A stretch of 64,000 nucleotides of DNA, taken from an uncultured bacterium. Lineage in GTDB: Bacteria > Desulfobacterota > BSN033 > UBA1163. Below are positions 17,180 to 25,404 of the stretch, one piece after another; position 1 is the first letter of the stretch; each line of letters starts with the position of its first letter. Made by a program: the position numbers and the translations under genes. The notes under the pieces are model-generated. The model had not been told where the DNA came from, searched no databases, and saw only the letters and a program-made list of their open reading frames with translations. The stretch spans positions 41,129 to 105,128 of the forward strand of contig CALLAL010000011.1 in NCBI GenBank assembly GCA_938002255.1. Direction: 5' to 3'.

Positions 17180-17806
17180 ATGAGCGGGGCGATGTGGATC
17201 AAATATGTGAACGAAGGAATTTCCCTATTGCTGCTCGTGGGGATCGGTTTTATTCTTTATCGGGGACTTAAAAAGAATCAGGGTTATCTTTCTGAAAGGG
17301 AAGAATTACTTAAACGCTATCTTCTCTTTCGGGGCGATATCCAGGTTCGATTGAAGGTGTTTGGAGGGGATGAACAGGCGTATCAAGAGCTCCTGAAGAC
17401 CCTTTCGGAAAGCTGGAAAAATTTCAAAAAAACCTATGATCACTATCTGCTTTCCTTAGCTGAGAATACCACAAAGGCAAAACGATGGATTATGCTTCTC
17501 GGATTTACCCTTCTGATGAATAGCGCCAGGCTTCTCATTGAAGAATATTACTTTTTTGGCATTCAGCCTCGATTCTTTTATGTGGGAGGGCGAGAGCTCT
17601 CCAATTATGTTCTTGTCCTTCTCAGTTTCTTTTTGTTGAGGGCTCAAACACAAGGGTATCTCTCTTCCAGAGGGGAACCCATCAAAATGGAAAAGGAGAT
17701 ACTATTTTATTCCAATAGCCTTTCCGAAATCGGAGAGAAGGAAATTCTTTACAATGAATTTTCTCCTCTCGAAGAGATGGGAGCAGAAGATGGAAAAAAG
17801 GATTAG
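17180..17806 (+). CDS. Hypothetical membrane protein
   Basis: I do not recognise a family. The 208-residue protein has one hydrophobic helix near the N-terminus (about 13-29) and two further helices (about 100-118 and 137-155), with a charged helical region of about 70 residues between the first and second (ELLKRYLLFRGDIQVRLKVF). The C-terminal 45 residues are acidic. It begins 53 bp after larB and its last 17 bases overlap the next gene, so the three are probably cotranscribed. The ribosome binding site is weak. The location suggests a link with larB or the cyclophilin-like protein, but nothing in the sequence shows it. Confidence 0.75.
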   Translation: MSGAMWIKYVNEGISLLLLVGIGFILYRGLKKNQGYLSEREELLKRYLLFRGDIQVRLKVFGGDEQAYQELLKTLSESWKNFKKTYDHYLLSLAENTTKAKRWIMLLGFTLLMNSARLLIEEYYFFGIQPRFFYVGGRELSNYVLVLLSFFLLRAQTQGYLSSRGEPIKMEKEILFYSNSLSEIGEKEILYNEFSPLEEMGAEDGKKD

Positions 17807-18164
17807 GATTCTTGTTGGAAACCTGAACGTCGAAGCCGCGTTGAATGACTCCAAGACGGCTCAACTGATCTGGGAGGCCTTGCCCATTGAAGCAAGGGGT
17901 AACACATGGGGAGAGGAGATCTATTTTGGTATTCCCGTCAAGACCGGATTGGAACCGGGAGCCAGGGACGTGGTTTCCTCTGGCGAATTGGGATATTGGC
18001 CAACCGGACACGCCTTCTGCATCTTTTTCGGTCCTACACCGGCAAGCCGGGGGGATGAGATCCGGGCGGCCAGCGCGGTCAATATCATTGGAAAGGTCAT
18101 AGGAGACCCCAAAGTTTTTTTAAAGGTGAAGGATGGGGCAAAGATCACACTGGAGAAAGTTTGA
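17790..18164 (+). CDS. Cyclophilin-like fold protein (TM1367/COG2164 type)
   Basis: Small (124 aa) beta-barrel protein recognised from LPIEARGNTWGEEIYFGIPV, GELGYWPTGHAFCIFFGPTP and ASAVNIIGKVIGD, typical of the PF04126 cyclophilin-like family. Members share the cyclophilin fold but lack the proline isomerase active residues, and their role is unknown. Start chosen at 17790, with GGGAG about 6 bases upstream, overlapping the previous gene by 17 bases; the frame could be extended 12 codons upstream without a ribosome binding site. Confidence 0.85.
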   Translation: MEKRIRILVGNLNVEAALNDSKTAQLIWEALPIEARGNTWGEEIYFGIPVKTGLEPGARDVVSSGELGYWPTGHAFCIFFGPTPASRGDEIRAASAVNIIGKVIGDPKVFLKVKDGAKITLEKV

Positions 18165-18245
18165 AGCCCAAATAGGCAATCCTTCATCAAAATTTCTCTC
18201 TGAACCCTGAGGTTTTTGTTTCATTTGAACGTTGGACTTTGACAT

Positions 18246-18902
18246 TTGACATTGAATCCATCTCGCATCCAGTTCTTCGAAAAGCTTGCGCCTTACTATG
18301 ATCTCCTGTTAGATTTCCTCACCCTTGGAGGATATGCCACCTTTTTAAGAAAGGCGATTACGATTCTTTCGCCAAAGCAGGGCGAGAAAATCCTGGATCT
18401 TTGCTCGGGGACAGGTAGAGCTGTTTCTTGGATAGCTGATGGAGTTGGGTCGGAAGGTAAAGTCATAGGAATGGATCTCTCTAAAAACATGATTGAGGTG
18501 GCAAGGCATCGATACGGGAAATCGAGAAACTCGATTTTTTTACTCCAGGATGTAACTCAATCCTGGGGATATCAGAACTATTTTGATGGAATCTTGAATT
18601 CCTTTTCCCTTCACGAACTTCCCGAGAAATACCGCAGGAACGTTTTGGAGCAGTCCTACTTGGCCTTAAAAGAGAGAGGGAGATTAGTGATTGCTGACTT
18701 CAATCCGCAGGTTTCCGGGTGGGCCAGACTCCTCTCCCTTCTCTTTTTTAAACTGTTCGAAAAAAGAAACCTCAATTTTTTCGATTTTCATCAAAACGAA
18801 ACCTTAAACCGAATAGGATTTAAGAGGACCAAGACGGTTTCGGTATTAGGGGGTGTTTTACAAATCACCCTCGCCTACAAGCACTCCATTCATTTGGGTT
18901 AA
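18246..18902 (+). CDS. Class I SAM-dependent methyltransferase
   Basis: Rossmann-type methyltransferase with motif I ILDLCSGTGRAVSW, the acidic end of strand 2 in VIGMDLSKNM, and a UbiE/MenG-like middle (LNSFSLHELPEKYR). The size is 218 aa. The UbiE likeness is in the binding motifs only; the substrate is unknown. No ATG is available: an in-frame TGA at 18240-18242 forces a TTG start at 18246 or 18252, and no Shine-Dalgarno is visible. The stop overlaps the next start by one base (TAATG), so it is coupled to the EamA transporter gene. Confidence 0.87.
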   Translation: MTLNPSRIQFFEKLAPYYDLLLDFLTLGGYATFLRKAITILSPKQGEKILDLCSGTGRAVSWIADGVGSEGKVIGMDLSKNMIEVARHRYGKSRNSIFLLQDVTQSWGYQNYFDGILNSFSLHELPEKYRRNVLEQSYLALKERGRLVIADFNPQVSGWARLLSLLFFKLFEKRNLNFFDFHQNETLNRIGFKRTKTVSVLGGVLQITLAYKHSIHLG

Positions 18903-19783
18903 TGATGCAAAAGATGAAAGGAATGGTTTTTATTATTTTTTCTGCCATGTCCTTTGGAGCCATTGCCATTTTTGCAAAGACGGCCTATCAAGCGGGCTCA
19001 GATCCGATCAGTGTTCTTTTCTTCCGTTTTTCAATTGCCTCCATCGTCATGATCCCATGGATTATCTTGGGGAAGATTTCCTTTCCGCGCGGGCGATACC
19101 TTCTCGGTCTGATCTTGATGGGAGGAATTGGGTACGTAGGGATGTCTTTTTGTTATTTTACAGCGTTGACCATGGCATCAGCAGGTCTGGTCGCTATTTT
19201 ACTCTACCTTTATCCTGCCATTGTCACCTTCTTTTCCGCACTCTTATTTGAAGAGCAGATGACCAGAGCCAAAATCCTTGCTCTCTGTTTAGCCATCTTT
19301 GGCACTTTTTTAACCATTGGGCCTGAGGGGGGAGGCAGATTCCTCGGGATACTCTTAGCAATGAGTGCCCCGTTCATCTATGCTGCCTACATTCTCACCG
19401 GCAGCAGAATCCTGAAACAGGTTCCTGTGCTATCTTCTTCAACTGTGATCATGGTGTCTGCCAGTCTGGTCTTTGGCGGAGCCGTCCTCATCCAGGGTCT
19501 TCATTTGCCCAACACCTGGGTGGGGTGGGGAGGCATTCTGGGCATTGCCCTTTTTTCAACTGTTTTTGCCATCGTCACTTTTTTTGCAGGTCTTGAACGA
19601 GTAGGACCGACAAACGCCTCTGTCCTTTCAACCTTCGAGCCCATCACCACAGTGGTTCTCGCTTCTCTTTTTTTCGGGGAAGAGGTGGGTCTCTTGAGAA
19701 TCATTGGGGGAAGTCTCATTCTCGTGGCTGTGGTTCTTTTAGCCAGAGGCGAATTCAAATCAACCTCTCTGCAAAGGCAATAA
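18902..19783 (+). CDS. EamA/DMT-family transporter
   Basis: Integral membrane protein (293 aa) with ten predicted helices arranged as two EamA repeats (about 8-140 and 150-285). Each repeat ends with the usual block, for example LYLYPAIVTFFSALLFEEQ and LSTFEPITTVVLASLFFGE. The family exports or imports amino acids, nucleosides and other small metabolites; the substrate here is not predictable. The first ATG overlaps the methyltransferase stop and a second ATG follows directly. It converges with the lipoprotein gene on the other strand, 75 bp away. Confidence 0.92.
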   Translation: MMQKMKGMVFIIFSAMSFGAIAIFAKTAYQAGSDPISVLFFRFSIASIVMIPWIILGKISFPRGRYLLGLILMGGIGYVGMSFCYFTALTMASAGLVAILLYLYPAIVTFFSALLFEEQMTRAKILALCLAIFGTFLTIGPEGGGRFLGILLAMSAPFIYAAYILTGSRILKQVPVLSSSTVIMVSASLVFGGAVLIQGLHLPNTWVGWGGILGIALFSTVFAIVTFFAGLERVGPTNASVLSTFEPITTVVLASLFFGEEVGLLRIIGGSLILVAVVLLARGEFKSTSLQRQ

Positions 19784-19858
19784 TCCCTTTCTTCGTAGTT
19801 GCTATTCCATGTTCGGCTAAGCTGGAGGAAGAATCTTAATGGAACATAGAAGGAGGCT

Positions 19859-20341
19859 TCACTTCTGAAGCTTTTGTAACTCTCTGATCTTCTCTAACGT
19901 ATCTTTATAAATCTCGTCCTTTTCGGGATTAAGTGCGATGGCTTTAAGGGCTAATTGCTCTCCCTCATCAAGATTTTTGCCTCTTATATAATAGAGCCAG
20001 GCGAGGTTGTTATAGGCGTCTGCGTTTTTTGGCTCTTTTCGAATCGCTTTCTTATAATATTTCTCTGCTTTGACAAACTCTTTTTTTTGAAAATGGGCAT
20101 TGCCAAGATAGAGATAAGCGATTGGCAGTTTTTTAGAGGCTGTCACGTATTCCTTAATGGCTTGGTCTAACTCGCCTTTTCGTTCATAGGCGACCCCTAA
20201 ATTTAAATGTTCCTCAGGGGTGAGGGGATCTTTCAGAACGATGATTTTGAAAGAGGCACAACCGGACAAAAAACATAGAGAGACGGAGATTAGAATAGAG
20301 CAATAGAACAAAGTCCTTTTCGTGAACATCCATCGGGTCAT
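19859..20341 (-). CDS. TPR-repeat lipoprotein of the PA2778-like cluster
   Basis: The N-terminus (TLFYCSILISVSLCFLSGC) is a lipoprotein signal with lipobox LSGC, so the mature protein should be membrane-anchored outside the cytoplasm. Three tetratricopeptide repeats follow (EEHLNLGVAYERKGELDQAI, AYLYLGNAHFQKKEFVKAEK, ADAYNNLAWLYYIRGKNL). The ATG at 20341 overlaps the peptidase stop (ATGA); earlier and later ATGs exist. In Pseudomonas PA2778 the C39 domain and TPRs are in one chain; here they are two coupled genes, so the two products probably act together. The target is unknown. Confidence 0.88.
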   Translation of the reverse strand: MTRWMFTKRTLFYCSILISVSLCFLSGCASFKIIVLKDPLTPEEHLNLGVAYERKGELDQAIKEYVTASKKLPIAYLYLGNAHFQKKEFVKAEKYYKKAIRKEPKNADAYNNLAWLYYIRGKNLDEGEQLALKAIALNPEKDEIYKDTLEKIRELQKLQK

Positions 20342-20904
20342 GATAAAGGGTGGATCCAAAGCGTCCAGAAGTCTGTTTTTGACCAGGTTTTCATAAACCG
20401 CTTCAGAGAAATACGTTTAAAGGGCTCTTTCCCAGAGTGGGCAATGACTCCGTGTTCCCCGTAACCCAGGACAACCATAAAGTGGTTCTGTTGATATATC
20501 AAAAAACCAAGGTCCACAAGGACAATTAGCGGATACCCTGAATGAATTTTAGATCTTACGTCCTCCATGCTTCCCTGATAGTAAATGGCTTTTAACCCTT
20601 TGCGTTTGGGGTATTCCATCATATCCAGCGTGAGCGTTCCTCTGGCAGCGGGGCTAAAGATCTCTTTCGCTATTTCCTCAGGCGTAATGGGAATCCCCCA
20701 AAAATTAAAAACAGCCGCCAGGGAAGCAGGTCCGCACTGAAAATCTTCCTGCGGGAAGAAGGGAACATTGTGAATGATTCGAGGAGTATCAGATTCCCTT
20801 AGAAGTTGGGAATCCGTACAAGAGAACAGGCCAGGAAGGATGAAAATAAACAAGACGAGGCGCTTCTTAAAAGAAACGCCTCGTATGGAAAATCGTTTGA
20901 ACAA
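20338..20904 (-). CDS. C39-like cysteine peptidase, lipoprotein (PA2778 family)
   Basis: Papain-like C39 fold: catalytic Cys in FQCGPASLAA, His in NHFMVVLGYG, and the Gln of the oxyanion hole before the Cys. The N-terminus (KKRLVLFIFILPGLFSC) is a likely lipoprotein signal ending in LFSC. C39 domains usually cleave double-glycine leaders, but this one is not fused to an ABC exporter. It lies in a conserved trio with a PA2779-type protein and a TPR lipoprotein. The only usable start for the full signal is a TTG at 20904 without a Shine-Dalgarno. A near-perfect palindrome (20855-20884) covers codons 7-16. Confidence 0.87.
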   Translation of the reverse strand: MFKRFSIRGVSFKKRLVLFIFILPGLFSCTDSQLLRESDTPRIIHNVPFFPQEDFQCGPASLAAVFNFWGIPITPEEIAKEIFSPAARGTLTLDMMEYPKRKGLKAIYYQGSMEDVRSKIHSGYPLIVLVDLGFLIYQQNHFMVVLGYGEHGVIAHSGKEPFKRISLKRFMKTWSKTDFWTLWIHPLS

Positions 20905-20955
20905 GGAACTAACCCATGGATATAGAAGAAAGGTGCCTTCCAGCCAACGTGAAGG

Positions 20956-21357
20956 CTACTTTTCTCTTTCGATCACCACCCGATGACCCGTGACATAAAA
21001 ATAGACGATTACCCCGATGGCCACCAGTATGAGAATCACTAACACCCAGGCCCAGCCATTTCCCCCAACCTTTAAGGTATCGAGATTGAGGGCGAGTTGA
21101 TGGATCTGCTGATCATCGAGAGAGCTCAATTTTTTCTCGATTTCGTTAGGAGTAAAACCAAAGTCCTTCAATCTCTCTCGAACCATCTTCATTTCGAGAA
21201 CCTTGCGGATTTTTTCCAGATCGGAGGAGCGATCAACTGTTGAGAGAGAAATGGCTTCTGAAGGGGAAAAACCCGCATAGAGTCTTGGCGTGATTCCGAG
21301 CACTACCATGGCGACCACCAAATAACACGAGACCCATTTCATCCATGATAATTTCAT
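20956..21357 (-). CDS. PA2779-family small membrane protein
   Basis: This 133-residue protein has an N-terminal signal peptide (about 1-28), a periplasmic helical segment with SSDLEKIRKVLEMKMVRERL and GFTPNEIEKKLSSLDDQQI, and a C-terminal membrane helix (about 103-124) ending in basic residues. This matches the PA2779 family (DUF6627), which is nearly always next to a C39 peptidase. It may be the substrate or anchor of that peptidase: the Gly-rich turn GGNGWAW before the membrane helix is a plausible cleavage area (inference). Strong AAGGAGGT ribosome binding site and a near-consensus promoter upstream. Confidence 0.87.
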   Translation of the reverse strand: MKLSWMKWVSCYLVVAMVVLGITPRLYAGFSPSEAISLSTVDRSSDLEKIRKVLEMKMVRERLKDFGFTPNEIEKKLSSLDDQQIHQLALNLDTLKVGGNGWAWVLVILILVAIGVIVYFYVTGHRVVIEREK

Positions 21358-21409
21358 CTACAACACCTCCTTTTGAATTTTTTTACCATTTCTTCAAAAC
21401 CCAGGGTGT

Positions 21410-21459
21410 GTCAATTGACGAAGTAAATACATCATAGGCGAAAACAAGGATCGTGTCAA
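21410..21459 (-). promoter_or_regulatory. Near-consensus promoter of the PA2779-C39-TPR operon with palindrome
   Basis: On the minus strand TTGACA (21454-21459) and TATGAT (21431-21436) are separated by exactly 17 bp. The start would fall near 21424, giving a leader of about 65 nt. A perfect 10-bp palindrome GTCAATTGAC (21410-21419) lies at about +5 to +14, where a repressor could bind. Confidence 0.75.
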
Positions 21460-21521
21460 GATTTATTGACCTTTGGTTCTTCCCTTGAAGAAGTCTTTTT
21501 TTTCTGATAAATTTTATTACT

Positions 21522-22313
21522 ATGAAGGATATCCGTCCACTTTCACCCAAAGAGATTCGTGCCTTGATCCGTCAGGGAAAGTGGGACAAACCCACAGCTG
21601 GACTGGCGATGGGCTATGCCCAGGCTAATCTGGTTATTCTCCCAGAGAAGTATGCCTTTGATTTCCTCCTCTTCTGCCAGAGAAATCCAAAACCCTGTCC
21701 TCTGCTTGAGGTTTTAGAGCCCGGGAGGTTCCGGACAGATTTTTTGTCACACGATGCTGACATCCGGACGGATATTCCACGTTATAACATCTATCGAAAT
21801 GGAGTACTTGAAGGAACGATCAAAGAGATCAAGTCTATTTGGAAGAAGGATTTTGTTAGCTTCCTTCTGGGATGCAGTTTCTCTTTCGAAGAGGCCTTGG
21901 TCCGGGCAAAGATTCCTGTACGGCACATTGAGGAGAATAAAAATGTGCCAATGTTTATTTCGAACATTCCCTGTAAAACTGCTGGTGTTTTTCACGGTCC
22001 GATGGTGGTGACGATGCGGCCCATCCCCTCTGAACAGGTGAGCCGGGCGGTTCAGATTACTTCGCGATACGCTTCAGTTCATGGAGCGCCTGTCCATATT
22101 GGGGACCCTGCAAAGATTGGCATCCGGAGTCTCAGAAAACCCGATTTTGGAGATCCGGTAACGATCAAGAAGGATGAAATATCGGTCTTCTGGGCCTGTG
22201 GTGTGACACCCCAGGCCGTTGTGATGAGAGCCAAACCCGATTTCTGCGTTACCCATACCCCTGGCCACATGTTCATCTCTGACCTGCTCAACGAGGAGTT
22301 AGCCTGCCTTTAA
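21522..22313 (+). CDS. DUF1445 family protein (putative hydro-lyase / D-glutamate cyclase)
   Basis: Full-length (263 aa) member of the family annotated as putative hydro-lyase and related to the mitochondrial D-glutamate cyclase, which converts D-glutamate to 5-oxo-D-proline. Recognised by TAGLAMGYAQANLVILP, FLLGCSFSFEEAL, HGPMVVTMRP and the C-terminal THTPGHMFISDL. The bacterial reaction is not proven. It heads a run of genes for peptide or amino acid use (aminotransferase, peptide-type ABC proteins, M20 peptidase). There is no Shine-Dalgarno; an extended -10 (TGATAAATT, 21505-21513) lies just before the ATG, so the message may be leaderless. Confidence 0.87.
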   Translation: MKDIRPLSPKEIRALIRQGKWDKPTAGLAMGYAQANLVILPEKYAFDFLLFCQRNPKPCPLLEVLEPGRFRTDFLSHDADIRTDIPRYNIYRNGVLEGTIKEIKSIWKKDFVSFLLGCSFSFEEALVRAKIPVRHIEENKNVPMFISNIPCKTAGVFHGPMVVTMRPIPSEQVSRAVQITSRYASVHGAPVHIGDPAKIGIRSLRKPDFGDPVTIKKDEISVFWACGVTPQAVVMRAKPDFCVTHTPGHMFISDLLNEELACL

Positions 22314-22346
22314 TAGAAATCTAAAGAATCAGAAGGGGAAATTCCA

Positions 22347-23642
22347 ATGGATAAAAGTGAAATCTATGAGAAGCACAAAAAATATTTAGCGCCCTGTGTC
22401 ACTCACTATTATAAAGAGCCTGTGATATTTGAGAGAGGCAAAGGGAAATATCTCTACGACATTGATGGGAAGGAGTATCTCGACTTTTTTGGAGGGATCG
22501 TTACGATCAGCGTGGGGCATTGTGACGAGGAGATCACAGAGAAGGCCTGTGATCAGATGAGGAGGCTTCAGCACACTTCCACCCTCTATCCCACCCTCCC
22601 CGTCCTTTTTCTTGCGGAGAAATTGGCAAAGATCACGCCGGGTCGATTGCAGAAGTCCTTCTTCACCAGTAGTGGAACCGAAGCGGTTGAAACCGCCATT
22701 CTCATTGCTCAACTTTATACGAAGAGCAATGAAGTGATTGCCCTTCGACACTGCTACAGCGGGCTATCCCTTCTGACCATGAATCTGACCGGCCATCAGA
22801 AGTGGCGTCTGGGAGGAAGTTCTGTTCCAGGAATCAAGCATGCTCACAACGCTTACTGCTTTCGGTGCGCTTTTAGAAAAACCTATCCTCATTGCGATCT
22901 CGAATGTGCAAAAGATTTGAAAGAATTAATTGAAACGACAACATCAGGCCATCCTGCGGCCTTCATCGCAGAACCGATTCAGGGCGTTGGAGGCTTCATC
23001 ACCCCACCGAAAGAGTATTTCCAGGAGGTTGTCTCCATTATCAGAAGGTATGGAGGGCTCTTCATTTGTGATGAAGTTCAAACCGGCTGGGGAAGAACAG
23101 GTGGAAGGATGTTCGGCATCGAACACTGGGGGGTAGAGCCGGACATCATGGTTATGGCGAAGGGGGCGGCCAATGGTATACCGGTTGGGATCACGATCGC
23201 AACGCCAGAAGTAGCGGAGGCTCTCCATGGGGCTCACCTCTCCACCTTTGGTGGAAATCCGGTCACGGCTACCGCTGTTCTTGCGACCATTGAGGTAATT
23301 GAAAAGAGAGGACTGGTTCAGAATGCTGAGATCATGGGTCAGTTTTTAAGGGACCGCTTGGAAGGATTGAGAGAAAAATTCAATATGATCGGTGAAGTCC
23401 GGGGAATGGGGTTGATTCAGGGGATGGAGATCGTCAAAGAGGGAAAAGAACCTGCCCCGGATCTGGTCAATGAAATCTTTGAAGAGACGAAAAAGGAAGG
23501 GCTTCTCATCGGTCGAGGAGGACTCTATGGGAATGTCCTACGGATCACTCCTCCATTGACCATTGAGAGAGAGGAGATTATTCAGGGGGTTCATATTCTC
23601 GACCGAGTTTTTGAAAAAGTTCTGGCAAACCATCGCGTTTGA
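22347..23642 (+). CDS. Class III PLP-dependent aminotransferase
   Basis: Fold type I aminotransferase (431 aa). The cofactor lysine is in VMAKGAANGIPVG, the phosphate-binding turn in SSGTEAVETA, and the Asp that holds the pyridine nitrogen in FICDEVQTGWGRTG. It resembles the alanine-glyoxylate/beta-alanine-pyruvate group, including the Cys-rich insertion CFRCAFRKTYPHCDLEC. The amino donor is unknown; omega- or beta-amino acids are typical. GGGGAAA lies before the ATG. It sits 33 bp after the DUF1445 gene and 93 bp before the binding-protein gene, so it is probably in the same operon. Confidence 0.93.
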   Translation: MDKSEIYEKHKKYLAPCVTHYYKEPVIFERGKGKYLYDIDGKEYLDFFGGIVTISVGHCDEEITEKACDQMRRLQHTSTLYPTLPVLFLAEKLAKITPGRLQKSFFTSSGTEAVETAILIAQLYTKSNEVIALRHCYSGLSLLTMNLTGHQKWRLGGSSVPGIKHAHNAYCFRCAFRKTYPHCDLECAKDLKELIETTTSGHPAAFIAEPIQGVGGFITPPKEYFQEVVSIIRRYGGLFICDEVQTGWGRTGGRMFGIEHWGVEPDIMVMAKGAANGIPVGITIATPEVAEALHGAHLSTFGGNPVTATAVLATIEVIEKRGLVQNAEIMGQFLRDRLEGLREKFNMIGEVRGMGLIQGMEIVKEGKEPAPDLVNEIFEETKKEGLLIGRGGLYGNVLRITPPLTIEREEIIQGVHILDRVFEKVLANHRV

Positions 23643-23681
23643 CAACGGAAAGGAGTTTTGGATAGTATTCTTGAATTAAAC

Positions 23682-23719
23682 GGTGCAAAAATCGGTTCAT
23701 GACTTGCACTCAAATGAAC
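23682..23719 (+). promoter_or_regulatory. Possible H-type pseudoknot before the binding-protein gene
   Basis: GTGCAA (23683-23688) can pair with TTGCAC (23704-23709), and GTTCAT (23695-23700) with ATGAAC (23714-23719). The two stems interlock in A-B-A'-B' order with loops of 6, 3 and 4 nt, which is sterically feasible. A GGAGG ribosome binding site begins within a few bases. I cannot match it to a known riboswitch. Confidence 0.4.
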
Positions 23720-23735
23720 AGAGGAGGAAGAAGCG

Positions 23736-25250
23736 ATGAAGAGATCTGTTTTTTTCAGTTTCGTGTTTTTGACCTTTTTTCTGTTGGCTCACCTCTCTCA
23801 TGGCCAGACCAAGGCCAAGCCCAAGCCGGTCTATGGCGGCTCACTGACCGTTGCGCAAGGGGTTGAACCTCCGGGACTGGATCCAACCGTAGCCACCTCT
23901 GCAGCCATTCCGAGAGTGGTTTATGGGAACGTCCTTGAAGGTTTGGTCAGGATTGACCGGACTGGAAAGATCGTTCCGGCTTTGGCAAGTGATTACAAAG
24001 TTTCTAAAGACGGAAAGGAATATACCTTCCATTTGAAGAAAGGCGTTAAGTTTCACGATGGAAAATTATTGGATGCCGAAGATGTGAAGTTTACCTTCGG
24101 GCGGTTGATGGATCCCCAGATCACTATTCCCAACCGAAGGTATTACCAGGACATAGAGTTGATAGAGGTGGTGGATGCGCATACCATTAAGTTTAAGTTG
24201 AAGAATCCGAACTCCATGTTTCTCTTTAACCTTGCCAGGCCAGATTCCATCATCATCCATAGCCAGGTTGCCGATAAACTTAAGACGGCTCCTGTGGGTA
24301 CAGGTCCATTTCGATTTGTTGAATGGGTCAGAGGGGATCGAATTCTTCTTGAGAAGTTTGGAGCCTATCATCGAAAAGGGCTTCCCTATCTGGATAAGGT
24401 CACCTTTAAGTTCATCGGTGATCCGAGCGCTCAGATCGCAAGCCTCAAGGCAGGGGATATCGATGTCATAGGTTATGATGTGAGTCCGGAGAATGCGCTT
24501 TTGCTTGAGAAAGATCCGAGGTTCAAGGTGTTTAACGGTTATACGACAACCGAAGTCATCTTATCGACCAACCATTCAAGAAAACCTTTTAACGATGTCC
24601 GCGTCCGAAGGGCGATGGCTCATGCCATTGACCGGACGGCCCTGATCAAAGGAGCCATGTCAGGCTATGGAACACCCATCGGAAGTCATATGGATCCCGG
24701 TAACCCTTACTACATCGATCTGACCAACACCTACCCTTACAATCCGGAGAAGGCAAAACAACTGCTTGCAGAGGCAGGATATCCCAATGGGTTTGAGGCC
24801 GTGATCAAACTGCCCGAGCGTTTTGCCTATGCAAAGCGTTCAGGTGAAATTATTGCCGACATGTTATCCAAAATTGGCATCCAGCTAAAAATAGAACTCA
24901 CCGAGTGGGGACAGTGGATTGATCGAGTCTTTAAAAACGCAGATTTTGATCTGACCGTTATCGGTCACTCAGAGCCCTTCGATATTGATATCTACGGCAA
25001 TCCAAAATATTACTTCCGATACGACAATCCGAAGTTTCAAGAGACCTTAAAAAAGGCAGAGATGGAGCCCGATCCGAAACTGAGGAGGGATCTCTATATC
25101 ACTCTTCAGAAGATGATCGCCGAGGATGCCGTCAATGGATTTCTCTTTGTCTTGCCCAGCCTTCCTACGATGAAGAAAGAGGTAATGAACTGGTGGAAAG
25201 ATTACCCCATGACCTGTCAGGATGTGACCGAGGTCTGGATACAGAAATAA
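23736..25250 (+). CDS. Peptide-type ABC transporter substrate-binding protein (SBP family 5)
   Basis: Periplasmic binding protein (504 aa) with a Sec signal peptide (MKRSVFFSFVFLTFFLLAHL, cleavage near SHG-Q; no lipobox Cys). The DppA/OppA signature is clear: GLVRIDRTGKIVPALASDYK, FHLKKGVKFHDGKLLDAEDV and ALMKGxG-like segments replaced by IKGAMSGYGTPIG. Likely ligands are short peptides, but the family also binds nickel, opines and sugars. GGAGGAAG precedes the ATG. Two permeases follow, after an intrinsic terminator and a palindromic repeat, so it is probably made in excess of the permeases. Confidence 0.93.
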   Translation: MKRSVFFSFVFLTFFLLAHLSHGQTKAKPKPVYGGSLTVAQGVEPPGLDPTVATSAAIPRVVYGNVLEGLVRIDRTGKIVPALASDYKVSKDGKEYTFHLKKGVKFHDGKLLDAEDVKFTFGRLMDPQITIPNRRYYQDIELIEVVDAHTIKFKLKNPNSMFLFNLARPDSIIIHSQVADKLKTAPVGTGPFRFVEWVRGDRILLEKFGAYHRKGLPYLDKVTFKFIGDPSAQIASLKAGDIDVIGYDVSPENALLLEKDPRFKVFNGYTTTEVILSTNHSRKPFNDVRVRRAMAHAIDRTALIKGAMSGYGTPIGSHMDPGNPYYIDLTNTYPYNPEKAKQLLAEAGYPNGFEAVIKLPERFAYAKRSGEIIADMLSKIGIQLKIELTEWGQWIDRVFKNADFDLTVIGHSEPFDIDIYGNPKYYFRYDNPKFQETLKKAEMEPDPKLRRDLYITLQKMIAEDAVNGFLFVLPSLPTMKKEVMNWWKDYPMTCQDVTEVWIQK

Positions 25251-25257
25251 CTGCATT

Positions 25258-25398
25258 TCGCAATTCGAGACACGAAATTTAAAACAAACACGAATTCTCA
25301 AATTTCTAATTTTTCAATATGAGAACCGTTTTAAATTTTGAAATTAGAATGTTAGATCTGTTTCCGATTTCGAAATTTGGATTTCGGGTTTGTTGTTG
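25258..25398. repeat. AT-rich palindromic intergenic repeat, copy A
   Basis: About 140 bp made of TTCGAAATTT-type words: starts TTTCGCAATTCGAGACACG and ends TTTCGAAATTTGGATTTCGG. The left end is the approximate reverse complement of the right end. The same element occurs at 47088-47238 and 56384-56497. No coding potential. Confidence 0.6.
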
Positions 25399-25404
25399 AT
25401 CCAT

